Of a stretch of DNA of 64,000 nt, positions 44,216 to 54,906 are shown in pieces; positions within the stretch are counted from its first letter, which is position 1, and every line of letters starts with the position of its first letter. The notes under the pieces are model-generated. The model was not told where the DNA came from. It saw only the letters and a list, made by a program, of their open reading frames with translations, and did no database searches. The position numbers and the translations under genes are program-made. Where the stretch lies: the NCBI GenBank assembly GCA_013350335.1, contig CM023539.1, positions 36,504,631-36,568,630 on the forward strand, read 5' to 3'. This stretch comes from Chimonanthus salicifolius (taxonomy: Eukaryota > Streptophyta > Magnoliopsida > Laurales > Calycanthaceae).

Positions 44216-45275
44216 TACCGTTTGGCCCTCCGCATTTTACAGTTCCAATGAATATGCAATTCATTTTTCAGATCATTGGATCGTTCCTTTTGTCAATGAA
44301 AAATGGATTACTTGTCAAATCTTTCGAACGATAAGCTTGATCCGAATAAATGGCAGGATGCTACAGTAATATATTATTTAAATAATAAATTTTCCTTTAA
44401 AATTTTAAAGTTATTTTTTAAGTACTTTGTATTTTCAAAATTTTTCAAATTGAATATCCAAACTAACTACGATAGCCTGATAAAAATACTTTAAGAATTC
44501 AAAGTCTTTTGACACTCTCAAATACTTAAAATACAGTGTATTATAAATAAGGGTATCCCTCAGTTATGCCGAAAACACATTTGTGAGTGTTAAAAGACCT
44601 TAAAATCTTAAAATATTTTTATCAGGCTATCGTAATTAGTCCGAATATTCAATTTGAGAAATTTTGAAAATACACAGTGCTTAAAAAATAACTTTAAAGT
44701 TTTAAAAAATATTTTATTATTTAACTAATGCACTATACATTACTGTAGCAGGGACAACATAAACACTCTCAAATGTGTTTTCGGCACAGCCGAGGGATAC
44801 CCTTATTTATAAAACATTGTGTTTTAAGCATTTAGGACTATCAAAAGACCTTGAATTCTTAAAGTATTTTTATCAGGCTATTGCAATTAGTCTGGATATT
44901 CAATTTGAGAAATTTTGAAAATCCATAGTGCTTAAAAAATAAATTTAAAGTTTTAAAGGAGATTTTATTATTTAAATAATGCGTAGCATTTTGCCATTCA
45001 TTCGATGAGAAATTTTGGAAATATATAGTGCTTAAAAAATAACTTTAAAGTTTTAAAAGAGATTTTATTATTTAAATAATGCATAGCATTCTACCATTCA
45101 TTCGAAGGATCAAACTGATTCTTCGAACGATTCGACTGTGTGGTCAAATCATCCAAAGCAACCCATTTTTCATTGACATGTTACTTCGGACGATCGAATC
45201 ATTCGAATGATCTAAAAAATAAACTGCAGAATCATTCGAATGATAAAATGTGGGAGGCCAAAATGGTAATTTTGG
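44216..45275. mobile_element. Foldback element with long inverted arms
   Basis: The outer left end TTACCGTTTGGCCCTCC and CAATGAAAAATGGATTACTT pair with the right end in reverse (TTACCATTTTGGCCTCCC and CAATGAAAAATGGGTTGCTT). Inside, GATAGCCTGATAAAAATAC, AAGGGTATCCCTC and TTTAAAGTT blocks recur in both orientations. A partial extra copy of the right arm lies at 45006-45100. Long arms without coding suggest a Mutator-like or foldback MITE. No exact target duplication was identified. Confidence 0.7.
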
Positions 45276-45543
45276 TAATTTCACCTAAAATACAGATTTT
45301 TCGGGTGTTTGAATGGGGTTATGAATCTCGATTTCGAAATTCAAAATATTAATACGGCGTTAATCTGAATTTCAAAATTCAAAATATTATTTTTTTAGTA
45401 AAAAATTCGAAATTCAAAATATTAATATGCTTTGATCTTAATTTTTAATTTATAACTATCAAATTAGAGATTTAAAGTTACATCCAACCTTCAATAGATG
45501 ATTTTCTTTTTTTAATTTATTATAAAAAAATTGCTTTGCTTTT

Positions 45544-45551
45544 GGTATAAT
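45544..45551. repeat. 8-bp target site duplication GGTATAAT, left
   Basis: Identical to 46013-46020. Confidence 0.93.
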
Positions 45552-46012
45552 CAGTGTTATCAGAACTGGACCGCCGGTTCGACCGGAACCGCAGTGGCAG
45601 CGGTTCGGTCCTTGTCAAAAACATGTTTTGGGTCAAAACCGCATACAACCGGTCAGAACCGCAGTTTTGACACAAAAACCGCGAATCGCGAACCTTGGTT
45701 TAGAAATTTGAAGATTTTTTTATTTTTTTATTTTTTTTTTTAAATTTCCCTTTAAAAAATGTGTATATTTGAAATATAAATATTTGTTACTATTTCTATC
45801 CCATATATTTCACCGTTTTGGTATATTACTCAAAGTTTGAATATTATTTTTAATATTTATATTAATATTATTGGTAAAATGTGTCTCACTTAATATTATA
45901 TATAATATTTATATTATATTAATACTTGAATGGCTTTAACCGGCTTTGACCGTGGTTGAACCCAAAATGCCTCAAAGACGGTTCGTTAGACGGTCCAGTT
46001 CTAATAACATTG
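45552..46012. mobile_element. hAT MITE (461 bp)
   Basis: Left end CAGTGTTATCAGAACTGGAC; the right end in reverse is CAATGTTATTAGAACTGGAC. Flanked by identical GGTATAAT. Subterminal GC-rich CCGGTTCGACCGGAACCGC words surround an AT-rich core. Clearly related to 60066-60555 and, in its ends, to 42944-44150. Confidence 0.95.
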
Positions 46013-46020
46013 GGTATAAT
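46013..46020. repeat. 8-bp target site duplication GGTATAAT, right
   Basis: Identical to 45544-45551. Confidence 0.93.
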
Positions 46021-47654
46021 TGATAAGTGTTTATTATTGTAATTATAAAATTATAGGTTTGATTCTCACGAGTATCAAATAAATAATTAACTTATAACAA
46101 TGAATTGTTAATTTAATTATCAGTCCTAGTTCTTTGTAAGTATATGAAATCATCTTAATTGATAGGTTACATCAATGATCAATCACACTAATTTACTCGC
46201 AAAAAAAGTATGCGTTTCATCTTTTACCAATCAAGATGACATTGACCATGACTCTATTGCAAAATTTGGTTGAGAGAATTTTTTTTATTTGGAAAAAATT
46301 AAATATAACTTAAAAATATTGACTTCAAAAAAGACATATTATCAATATTTTAAAGTTAAATGAGAAACATTCATAAAACCCTCAATCAATCTCAAGGGAA
46401 AAATAGATAGTCAGGTTATTTGTTGACGCTTTCTTTATTAAAATATTAATAAAGTTTCTCATTTTTTAAAATTGTTATAGTTGCATTAATTGAGTTATAT
46501 ATTAGGTGGGAATAACCTTTTATATCTTGTGAAGTGATTATTATATAGCCTTTTATCATTTTGTAAGTGATTGGTTTATCAGAGATTGCATCTAGATTGT
46601 CAAATATAATTTTATGATTAGTCATTAATGACAATTGACTGCAATACCTTTGGAATTATATAAACATATATGTTTGGAAAATAATGAAGAATAAAAGATT
46701 GACAATTTGTTATGTTGATCTTTATATGTGCATTTATTAGGTATTGATACTTTTTGGTTGAATTATGAATTTATAATGAAAGCTTAGTCAATTTTTCAAT
46801 ATTCGAAGGCTTCTAATAAAATTAATTAGATTTTTTTTTCCAAATTCAGTTTAAGTAAATGAATAAACTCAAATTTGAAAATTCTAAAATTTTCAGAACA
46901 TTAGAAAAATTTATTAGCATCCTCAATTCCAATGTCAATTGAAAATTCAACAAAGATTGGAAAAAATCATCTTCAAATAGAAAAATTCACCACAACTCAA
47001 TTTCTCTCTGAAATAAAGGATTAATGCTCAAAATTGCAAAGGAAACCCAACGCAATGTGAATTTCAAATAAAATTAAAATTATAATGAATGCAAGAATAA
47101 ACATATAATCTAAAGCAAAAACAAATAATTGCAATAATTAAAATTTAATTCAAATCAAAGTCAAACAAGAAATCAAAAGAACAATATAAGAAAACAATAA
47201 CTAACCTCGCATAAAGCAATTGCAAAAACCAACTTGAATATAATTTAGAATTCACCTAAGCACTTCTATTTTACTAATTTTTTTAAACAAATTATTTAAA
47301 ACATTTTCATGACTTAAATAAGTGTCATATGGTATCTCTCCTAGATCAATTGATGCAAAGCGGGGAAGACGATTCATCATTCCTTATGCTTTCCAAGAAA
47401 ATAGGGTTTCAAAATTCTTTCAATTTTGAAAGCTTTGGATAAATATTTAGATTTAGAAAAAAAAAAAAAAGCCTAACATTAAATGGTACATATTTGAGCG
47501 GAGTGTTTTCAAATTTTAAGGCCCCTTCGTCCCAATACCTAACATTATTAAAAAAATAGAAAGGCATAAATACAATTCATGCAGGACCAATTCATTCCAA
47601 TGCAAAGAAAAATCAAGCTCAGCAAACCCGTGATAAAATTCAAAGAACCATGCT
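46021..47654. other. AT-rich spacer
   Basis: No gene, repeat family or tRNA seen. Confidence 0.4.
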
Positions 47655-47826
47655 TATAAAAGGCCAAAGTCTTTTAGATTCTCCTACCTCAGGAAATGAG
47701 AGGTTACAAGTTCTAACCCTTATGGCCTAACATTAGTGTGCTTAAAGGATAGCACACTCATCCATGGAAATTTTAGTAGGACTGTGTCTGAGTTTTTCAA
47801 ACCTTAATCTAAAAAAAAAAAAAAAA
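47655..47826 (+). mobile_element. tRNA-derived SINE, family A
   Basis: AGGAAATGAGAGGTTACAAG, then a decayed B-box AAGTTCTAACCC, then GGCCTAACATTAGTGTGCTT and an A tract at about 47810-47826. The A-box is decayed. Confidence 0.75.
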
Positions 47827-48103
47827 TGGCCCAAAAAAATAAATTTTAAAGACCGTTTTAAGCATGGTTCGATTATCATGAAAAAATTAGATGCATGAAA
47901 CCTCCTCAACTTGAAAGGCATCTAGTGGTGAAAATTGCATTTTAATTGGCATAGAACATTAGGCTATGAATCTACATGAAATTTGTCATACAAATGAGTA
48001 TGGGACCAAGTCAACATGACCTAGGAAAAAGGCTTGTCTTAAGGTCACGAATTTCTTTTCTTTCATAACTATATTTTAAGGATTTTCTTTTAGTAAGTTG
48101 GTT

Positions 48104-48275
48104 TTTTTTTTTTTTAATTTATGTGTGGGAAATTGTGGGATACCAACGTAAAACTTATACGGGTGAGCCCACTACCCTAAGGGCAAACCAAGATTAGATC
48201 ATAGAGGCTGAAACCCACAACCTCCTATTTCTTGAGGCAGGAGGCAACCAGCTGATCTACTCATGTGGGTTAGTT
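48104..48275 (-). mobile_element. tRNA-derived SINE, family A
   Basis: Minus strand: GAGTAGATCAGCTGGTTGCC (A-box), GTTGTGGGTTTCAGCC (B-box), AGGGTAGTGGGCTCACCCGT, GTATCCCACAATTTCCCACA and an A tail. It faces the copy at 47655 about 280 bases away. Confidence 0.82.
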
Positions 48276-49359
48276 GTGGGATATTAAAAACTGAAATTTG
48301 CTCTAACATGAATGGGAGAGAAAGTTGTGGGGTGGGATATTTTTGGAATCCATTTTCTTATAATACATATATATTGAACACATTGGAGTCTTGCATGTCT
48401 TAGTTTATTTATTTATTTTAATAAACTGGGCCGTGGCTCCATTTTCTTCTTAGGTTTTCCTTCTAATCAGGGCTGGCACTGAGATCTTCTAAAATCTCAG
48501 GAGTCTTAGGTGATCTTAGGCAGAATGAGATTTCAGGGGCCATTTGTGACTGATATATTAAGGACTTTACGTGTGTAAGGGCCCTAGACAACGGCCTATG
48601 CTGCCTGTACCCAGGACCGACCCTGCTTCTAACCTATGTGTTTCATAGTGCAAGACATCTTTATCAAAGCAAATCATTCCAATGATTATTTGATTAAGAT
48701 TAGATCATCGTTTATTTCGTAAGAAAAAATTAAATATGAATTTTTCGTCCTAGTTTTAAAAATAAAATTTGCTCTTATATATGGTTTTTGTACTGTTTGC
48801 TCGTTGTTTTGTATATTTTGATGCTTTTTTCTATTAATATAATTACCATTCAAAAAAAAAAGCTTCATATTTTGATTTGACAATTTCATATCCATGGAGC
48901 CATTAATGAGAGATATGATCTAAGATCTGCATCCGAATTCTTTCAATGGTATTGGATGATTGAGATCATGGATTGGAGATTTAGATCTAATTTGCCAATT
49001 TGTAAATTAGATCTATTTGATTTGGTTGAGTGCATCAAGAATTGTTGTTGAATTAATTGGATTCATCAATCGAAGAACTGATTTAGACTTACACCTTAAT
49101 TATATCTAATTGATAAGGATTGGATTGAACCGATTTTATTGGTGAATTAAATTGCATATGAATTCATATTTGATTATGGACACTATTGGATTTGATTTTG
49201 AGAATTTTTGTGGAGAATATTTTGGATTTAATTTTTTGCTACAATTTTTGACCAATTTTTATTTTGGGGAACCCAATTTTATTATTTGATTATTAGATAT
49301 TTGGTGATATCGGACCTCCACAATTATGTATTATATGGATCAAACTTGTACTTAAGGTT
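48276..49359. other. Spacer
   Basis: AT-rich with no recognised gene. The bases near 48460-48620 have some GC-richer words but no frame or family that I know. Confidence 0.4.
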
Positions 49360-50775
49360 AAAAAATTGACTGATACAATATGTATCAACCGATATATACT
49401 ACTTTTATATATGACAATACGTATAATATTGACTGTACAATGTCGTATATCGGCCTATAGGCTCTTAAATAGACTTACATTATTGGCCCATATTAACCAA
49501 TACGTGTATAGTATCAAGCTTATTTAATTTTTTTAAATCTTTCCAAAAAAATGTCGTCCCGACAATTTTTCAATTTGAATCTTGCATTGGGTTTTGATTT
49601 TAAAAAGCTTTTTCGAGTGCTTGTCTATTCCAACCTTTTTCTTTCATTTAGATTTGTCCAATTTGTGTTATTTTCATCAACTTTTTTGAATTTTAACTCT
49701 TAACAAAATTTTGGACTTGGAGGCTTTTGCAAAAAAAATTTAAAATAAATGATATTGGGTGTTTATAAAATTAAGCAGATATGGCTTGGTGTGATTGATA
49801 TAATTTTCATGGTGTTAGTTTTATTTTCCACATATTTTTTTGAAAAACTTAGGAAATTTGGGTTTTCAAAGATAATTCTCATTTTGGAATTTCTTGTGGA
49901 AAAATATTAAAGAAATGTTTATGGAATTAAATAAAGAGCCCTTTTGTAATTGATATAGCATGTAGAGTTTTTGTGTGATTTCTTTTTTAAAAAAAAATAA
50001 TGAATTGTAATAGAAGATACATATTATTATGGGATACTAAAGAACATAAATTTCATATCAAGTTTTTCCGCAAACTTTTTTTCATTTTCTAAAATTTTTG
50101 AACATTTTTAAATTTTTATGACATACATTATTCGTATTGAAATTTGACATCTAAGGGTCTAATATTCTATGAAAAGGACATTTTTTATAACATTAAGGGA
50201 TCTTCATTTGATTCTATAAACATTTTTGTAAAGTCTCCTTAAAAAAAATTCACAATAAAGCCCAAAATGGAAATTATGTTAGAAAGACTGAATTTCATGA
50301 TTTTTTTCAAAAAAGTATGAAAATAACACAAGCACTCTAAAAAACTATATCAACCAAATTAGGCATCTTCATTCAATTCCATAAACACCCAATATCATTT
50401 CGTTGCATTTTTTCACAAAATCACCCAATATCGGGATTATCTTAAAGCAAAATTTCAAAATAATGATGAAATAACTCAAAATGGGCAAATCTAAATTGGA
50501 AAAAAAATATCGGAATGGATAAATACCTTTAATACTTGAAAAAATTGCTTCTTAGCTTTCTTAAAATAATACTCAATGCAAGATTTCTACTGAAAATAAT
50601 CGAAACCACAATTTTTCTCCAAAGAATATAAAAAAATTGAAAATGCTAATTTTATACCATATCAACGGATGCACTAATTGTACAGTAGATACTATAACCA
50701 TCGACCTATACGTATCCGTATAAAAAATCTATAAGTATCGACTAATACAATATGTATGGACTGATTTTTTTTTCC
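49360..50775. mobile_element. Large foldback element (arms about 0.5-0.6 kb)
   Basis: The left arm (ATACAATATGTATCAACCGA, TTGAATCTTGCATTGGG, TTATTTTCATCAAC) returns in reverse in the right arm (ATACAATATGTATGGACTGA at the end, CTCAATGCAAGATTTCTAC, AAATAACTCAAAATGGGC). Both arms contain GTTTATGGAATT(A/G)AAT-like words. There is no coding sequence. The structure suits a foldback or Mutator-like MITE. Borders are approximate, with no certain target duplication. Confidence 0.75.
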
Positions 50776-50887
50776 CATTGCTGCAAGACCCCTCCTGTTC
50801 TTCAAATTGGAGGCTCCAATCCATGAATGGGGTCTTATCCAAATCATATTTAGAATGCTATATTTAAGCAATTTTATGTGTTACGTA

Positions 50888-51468
50888 TAAGGGTGCAACT
50901 TAGGCTTGACCTAACCTGAGCTTGCATGAAAAGAATTAGAAGTCACTGGGATTCAGGATCCTTGAGCTTGCGTTCCGCACATTTAGGGCCCAAAATAGAA
51001 GGCTCAAATTTGGGTTAGGCCAGCCTAGTACATGAAAGCCTATGTTTGACCTGAAATTCAAATCTGAATTGTAATTCATAAAATTTTATCTAATATGTCA
51101 TATGAAGTTAATATTTATTTAGTACACAATTTATATTTTTATAAATAATACAAAAAAAATCCATTTTTTTTTTTAAGTTACGTGTGGGAAACCACCGGAT
51201 ACCCAGCATAAAATTGCCACGGGTGGACCTCTATCCCTAAGGCACACCAAGGTTAGGCATGGAGGCTTGAACCCGTAAAAAATCCATTTTATGCCCAAAG
51301 GAACCTAAAACTGTATAGACCTACATATGCATTTTAGGCTTGAAATGGAACATGCGTCCTAGGAAACAATTTGAGGTACGCTCGGGGTTTGACCAATTTA
51401 GGTTAACCTGGGCCCAAAACTGGCTAGAACCAAAACCAGCCCAAACCAATAGAATTTCAGCCCTACCT
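50888..51468. mobile_element. Candidate hAT-type MITE with AGGGYTG ends, carrying a nested SINE
   Basis: Left end AAGGGTGCAACTTAGGCTTG; the right end in reverse is TAGGGCTGAAATTCTATTGG. The interior has repeated 'taggcttg' and 'gggcc' words. Flanking bases (TTACGTA and CTACATA) resemble a decayed duplication. A family A SINE lies inside. Confidence 0.5.
51165..51275 (-). mobile_element. Truncated tRNA-derived SINE, family A
   Basis: Minus strand: CGGGTTCAAGCCTCCATGCC (B-box), then CTAACCTTGGTGTGCCTTAG, GTGGCAATTTTATGCTGGGT and TTTCCCACACGTAACTT plus an A tail. The 5' A-box part is missing. Confidence 0.75.
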
Positions 51469-51719
51469 ACATATTAAAATATAGGCCTTTCTAATAAAAT
51501 CATAATTTGGGTTCTACAGGGGGTACTCCCTTACACACTTTTTTTTTAAGTTTTGACAATTTCCTAGATTCTTAATCTTGTTTTATTGATGTTTTGTTTT
51601 AGACAATATTTTAAAGGGTTCTAAATATTAGCCAATACATATCATTTTTGAATTATCTGATACATTTCAATGGTTCGGTTAAATATCGTCAATACTGGGC
51701 TATGATATCACTGAGGCTA

Positions 51720-51890
51720 TAGTGTATCACCCAGGGGTCGAGATATCAACCAATATCCAATATATATAGCAGATATCGGCCGATATTAACATGTTTTAAA
51801 ACAAAAAAAGAAAAAAAAAATTAAAAGAGAGAAAATATAGGCCGAGAACAAGATATCAGTCGATATATCGGTCAATACTGAATTTTAAAC
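51720..51890. repeat. TATCGGCCGATA-family fragment
   Basis: GTCGAGATATCAACCAATATC, CAGATATCGGCCGATATTAA and AGATATCAGTCGATATATCG. Parallel in layout to 4023-4140. Confidence 0.5.
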
Positions 51891-53167
51891 TCCTGGTATT
51901 ATCACCAATATATTGTAGATACAATATTTTCGTATAAAAATATTATTGATTCCATACGATCACATATTATCGATACAATACATATAATTTATATACTAAT
52001 ATTTTTACCCTGTCAAATTTCAAACTGATATTTTGACCCTTAATTCTCCATATATTATAAAACCATGATTGGCACATCTGAGTGTGATTTTTTATCCATT
52101 CTCCATTTAAATCAGTACGGCGAAAACAATAATTTACTTCTTTGCTAAAAAGGCCATGGTAAAGGTTAGGGTTAGGGTGGATTAGGTTGACCACCAAATT
52201 CAGAAGAAATGGACCAATACAACTCTCCAATCATTGAATCATATCCCAATTAGTAGCAATTCAGAATGTTAACACAAGTACTTCATTAGGAATTGGCAGT
52301 AGATATTAGGTTATGACTTATTTAGGTCAATTTAGGTAAAAAAAATCAGCTAGCGAAGACTTTTTAACAAAATTTCTATCTAATAATTTATGGACCTTAT
52401 ATTATTAGATCCATCCGACTGGTGATTGATTATATGAATTTGAAATATATAAAGTTTCATCATCAATTGACAATTCTAATTATATTATGTTGGCCTTTCA
52501 AATTATAATGAGCATAAATTATAAAATTTTAGAAGTTAAAATCAAAACATAAAATAATCACATGAAGGTCAAACTTCATACAACATTATTTATATGGTTT
52601 TCTTTATAACATATCAATTATGTGAGGCACAAAATCCATTTAAAGGACAATTTCAATATTATATCTCAATAGAGGAAGATTGTATAGAGTTTTTATATTG
52701 ATAAGCTTAACTTATTAATTAGGTTGAAATATTAATAAAAACCCTCCCTAATCATGTTAAGAATTGCGTCTTACCAAAGAATACGACAAATGACTTCATT
52801 AGGACAAAGTTCTCATTCTCATTAAAATGAAATTTTTTAGTAAATTATTTTTCACAAGTTTGACGATAAATAAGGTGTTAGTTACATTAGATTTTACTAG
52901 TTACTCACATTTAGATTGAATTAGTCTAAATACTCTTTTTTCTGCGTGAGTAAATCATTTATATTGATTAATCTAACATTGAATATCACTTTATCAATAT
53001 TATAACACTTAAAAACATATGGACAATAAACTATTCTTGTCGACGAACTTACGACATAAGAAGTAGCTCTAATTCTACCAAAGAGAGTACCTAGCATGCC
53101 ATTTCGACTATGTTCAATACCTTAAATTAGATGAACCCTACTCATGAATACTGAAAAAGTGTTAACC
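51891..53167. other. AT-rich spacer
   Basis: Nothing recognised. Confidence 0.4.
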
Positions 53168-53320
53168 CCAAGAGGTTGGCCTAGCTGTTGAGATACGTGA
53201 CTTTAGAATTGAGGTCTTGGGTTCAATCCCTACTGACTATAATAAAAGGTCACTCCCCGCACTTACCCGGTGTTTGTGAATTGGAGGGTTTTCATACTAG
53301 TTGTTTGGTGAGACTTAACA
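53168..53320 (+). mobile_element. tRNA-derived SINE, family B (best preserved tRNA boxes)
   Basis: A-box GTTGGCCTAGCTGTTGAG and B-box CTTGGGTTCAATCCCTAC are nearly tRNA-perfect. The body GGTCACTCCCCGCACTTACC follows. The family's 3' end is not clear here. Confidence 0.8.
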
Positions 53321-54261
53321 TATTTGTTCGAGGGCATTGACACAATTTTCAATAGTGAGGTTTGACCTTTATGCAACCAATAAGGGGACAAGCAATGGCA
53401 TACTCATCCACAGATATTACATTAATGGTCATATTAGCTTTAGCCATTAGAAAATTGAACTCCTGTGAGTAGGTTTAATAGAGAGAATGAGAGTTAGGGG
53501 AAGTCTTTATTAAATTGTTATTTTATAGTTCAATGCAAGTGTTGTACTTTAAAGAAAGTGATGTAAATGCCACTAAACCTCCCTATCTGTTGCATTCTCT
53601 AAAAGGTCTATTGGAGGATGACCAAATGGCGACTAGACATGAAGTTGGAGTTTAGAATATGTGTTTGGCTGTTTCCTTATCCAAATACTTGGCCCATGAA
53701 AAAGGCTTCCTTCTCTTATTAGGTGTAGTGTGTTTCTCTCAAGTAACATCAATATCAAATTCAAATCTAACTCAACATCAAACTTTGAAATTGTGCTCTC
53801 TTTTCAAAAAAGTTATAATATGTAGAGGATCTCTACAATGAGGTAATATAATTAAAAATGGTATTGTTGAGAGCCTATCTTCTTCTCATTCTAGTTTTAT
53901 TGTTAATCCTTTCAAATCCTAACTTCTACTTGATAAATCTCATTCAATGAATGATTTGTGATGAGAAGAGGATGGCCGTAGGTGTTGTGATTCAATAATG
54001 ACTTGCTATGAACTTGGTGGAGCCCAATAAAAGATATAGGCATGAAGTTGGTCAAGCCCAGCATGAGATAGAGTTAAAGAGTTTGATTTCTGCATTCTAT
54101 CAACTCTAATAGTAGAGTATTTAAAAGTAAAACATAAATTCTGTACAGCTTTAATAGTAGAGTATTTAAATTTTCAAATGAACACGTCAATCTTCATGTT
54201 TGACAAACAAATGAGTCTCCCAGTTTTATGTGATTATTTTAAATACAATTTTACATAACTC
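53321..54261. other. Spacer
   Basis: No gene; short words such as AGTAGAGTATTTAAA repeat at 54112 and 54158. Confidence 0.4.
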
Positions 54262-54436
54262 AAAGGAGTTAGAGTAGTGGCCAGGAACTCACCTCAAGCA
54301 GCGTGAGCTTGAGTTCGATTTTCACTCCACCTTAAAGGGTCATTCCCCGTAGAATTACTGAGTGCGTGGGTAGAGAGACTTGCATGAGGATTAGTCGACT
54401 TCTCTAAAAGACTTGAATATCTTCGTAAAAAAAATC
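54262..54436 (+). mobile_element. tRNA-derived SINE, family B
   Basis: GTTAGAGTAGTGGCCAGGAA (A-box region), GCTTGAGTTCGATTTTCAC (B-box), GGTCATTCCCCGTAGAATTA, CATGAGGATTAGTCGACTTC, then AGACTTGAATATCTTCG and an A tract. The most complete copy of the family body. Confidence 0.85.
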
Positions 54437-54906
54437 AGATACAACACGAAAATAAAGAAGTGAAAAATCTTTAAAAAATTATTGTAAAATTGGAACTTTT
54501 GAAAATCCCTTTACGGATTAGTTGGTAAGAAAAAGATCATCTCGATTACATTTACTTGCATCAATTTATCAACAACATAACATGTTAGACATTATAATAT
54601 GCATGGATGGCTATTAAAAACTATAAGAAAGCACAAAATTAAAACAAATGAAAGTCAGAAATAACAAAAAGTGTATCATAACTTGGAACAAATATACAAG
54701 AACACCAAATATCATAATCATGATATGCTAAAAAATAACAATAACATTAGAAAATCCAATCAATCTTATAAGATTTGAAGTTGTAAGCCAAAAAATTATT
54801 AAAGAATGTGATCTAAGAATCACAAAGAGAGAAAGAGAGAGTAAAAGACCTATCTACAAATGTGTGTAATATGGTAGTAAGTAACAGTAATGGAAGTTTA
54901 GCAAGT
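54437..54906. other. 3' flank of the GPAT gene
   Basis: AT-rich; the bases just below 54907 should be the GPAT 3' UTR. A GA-rich patch lies at 54820-54845. Confidence 0.4.
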
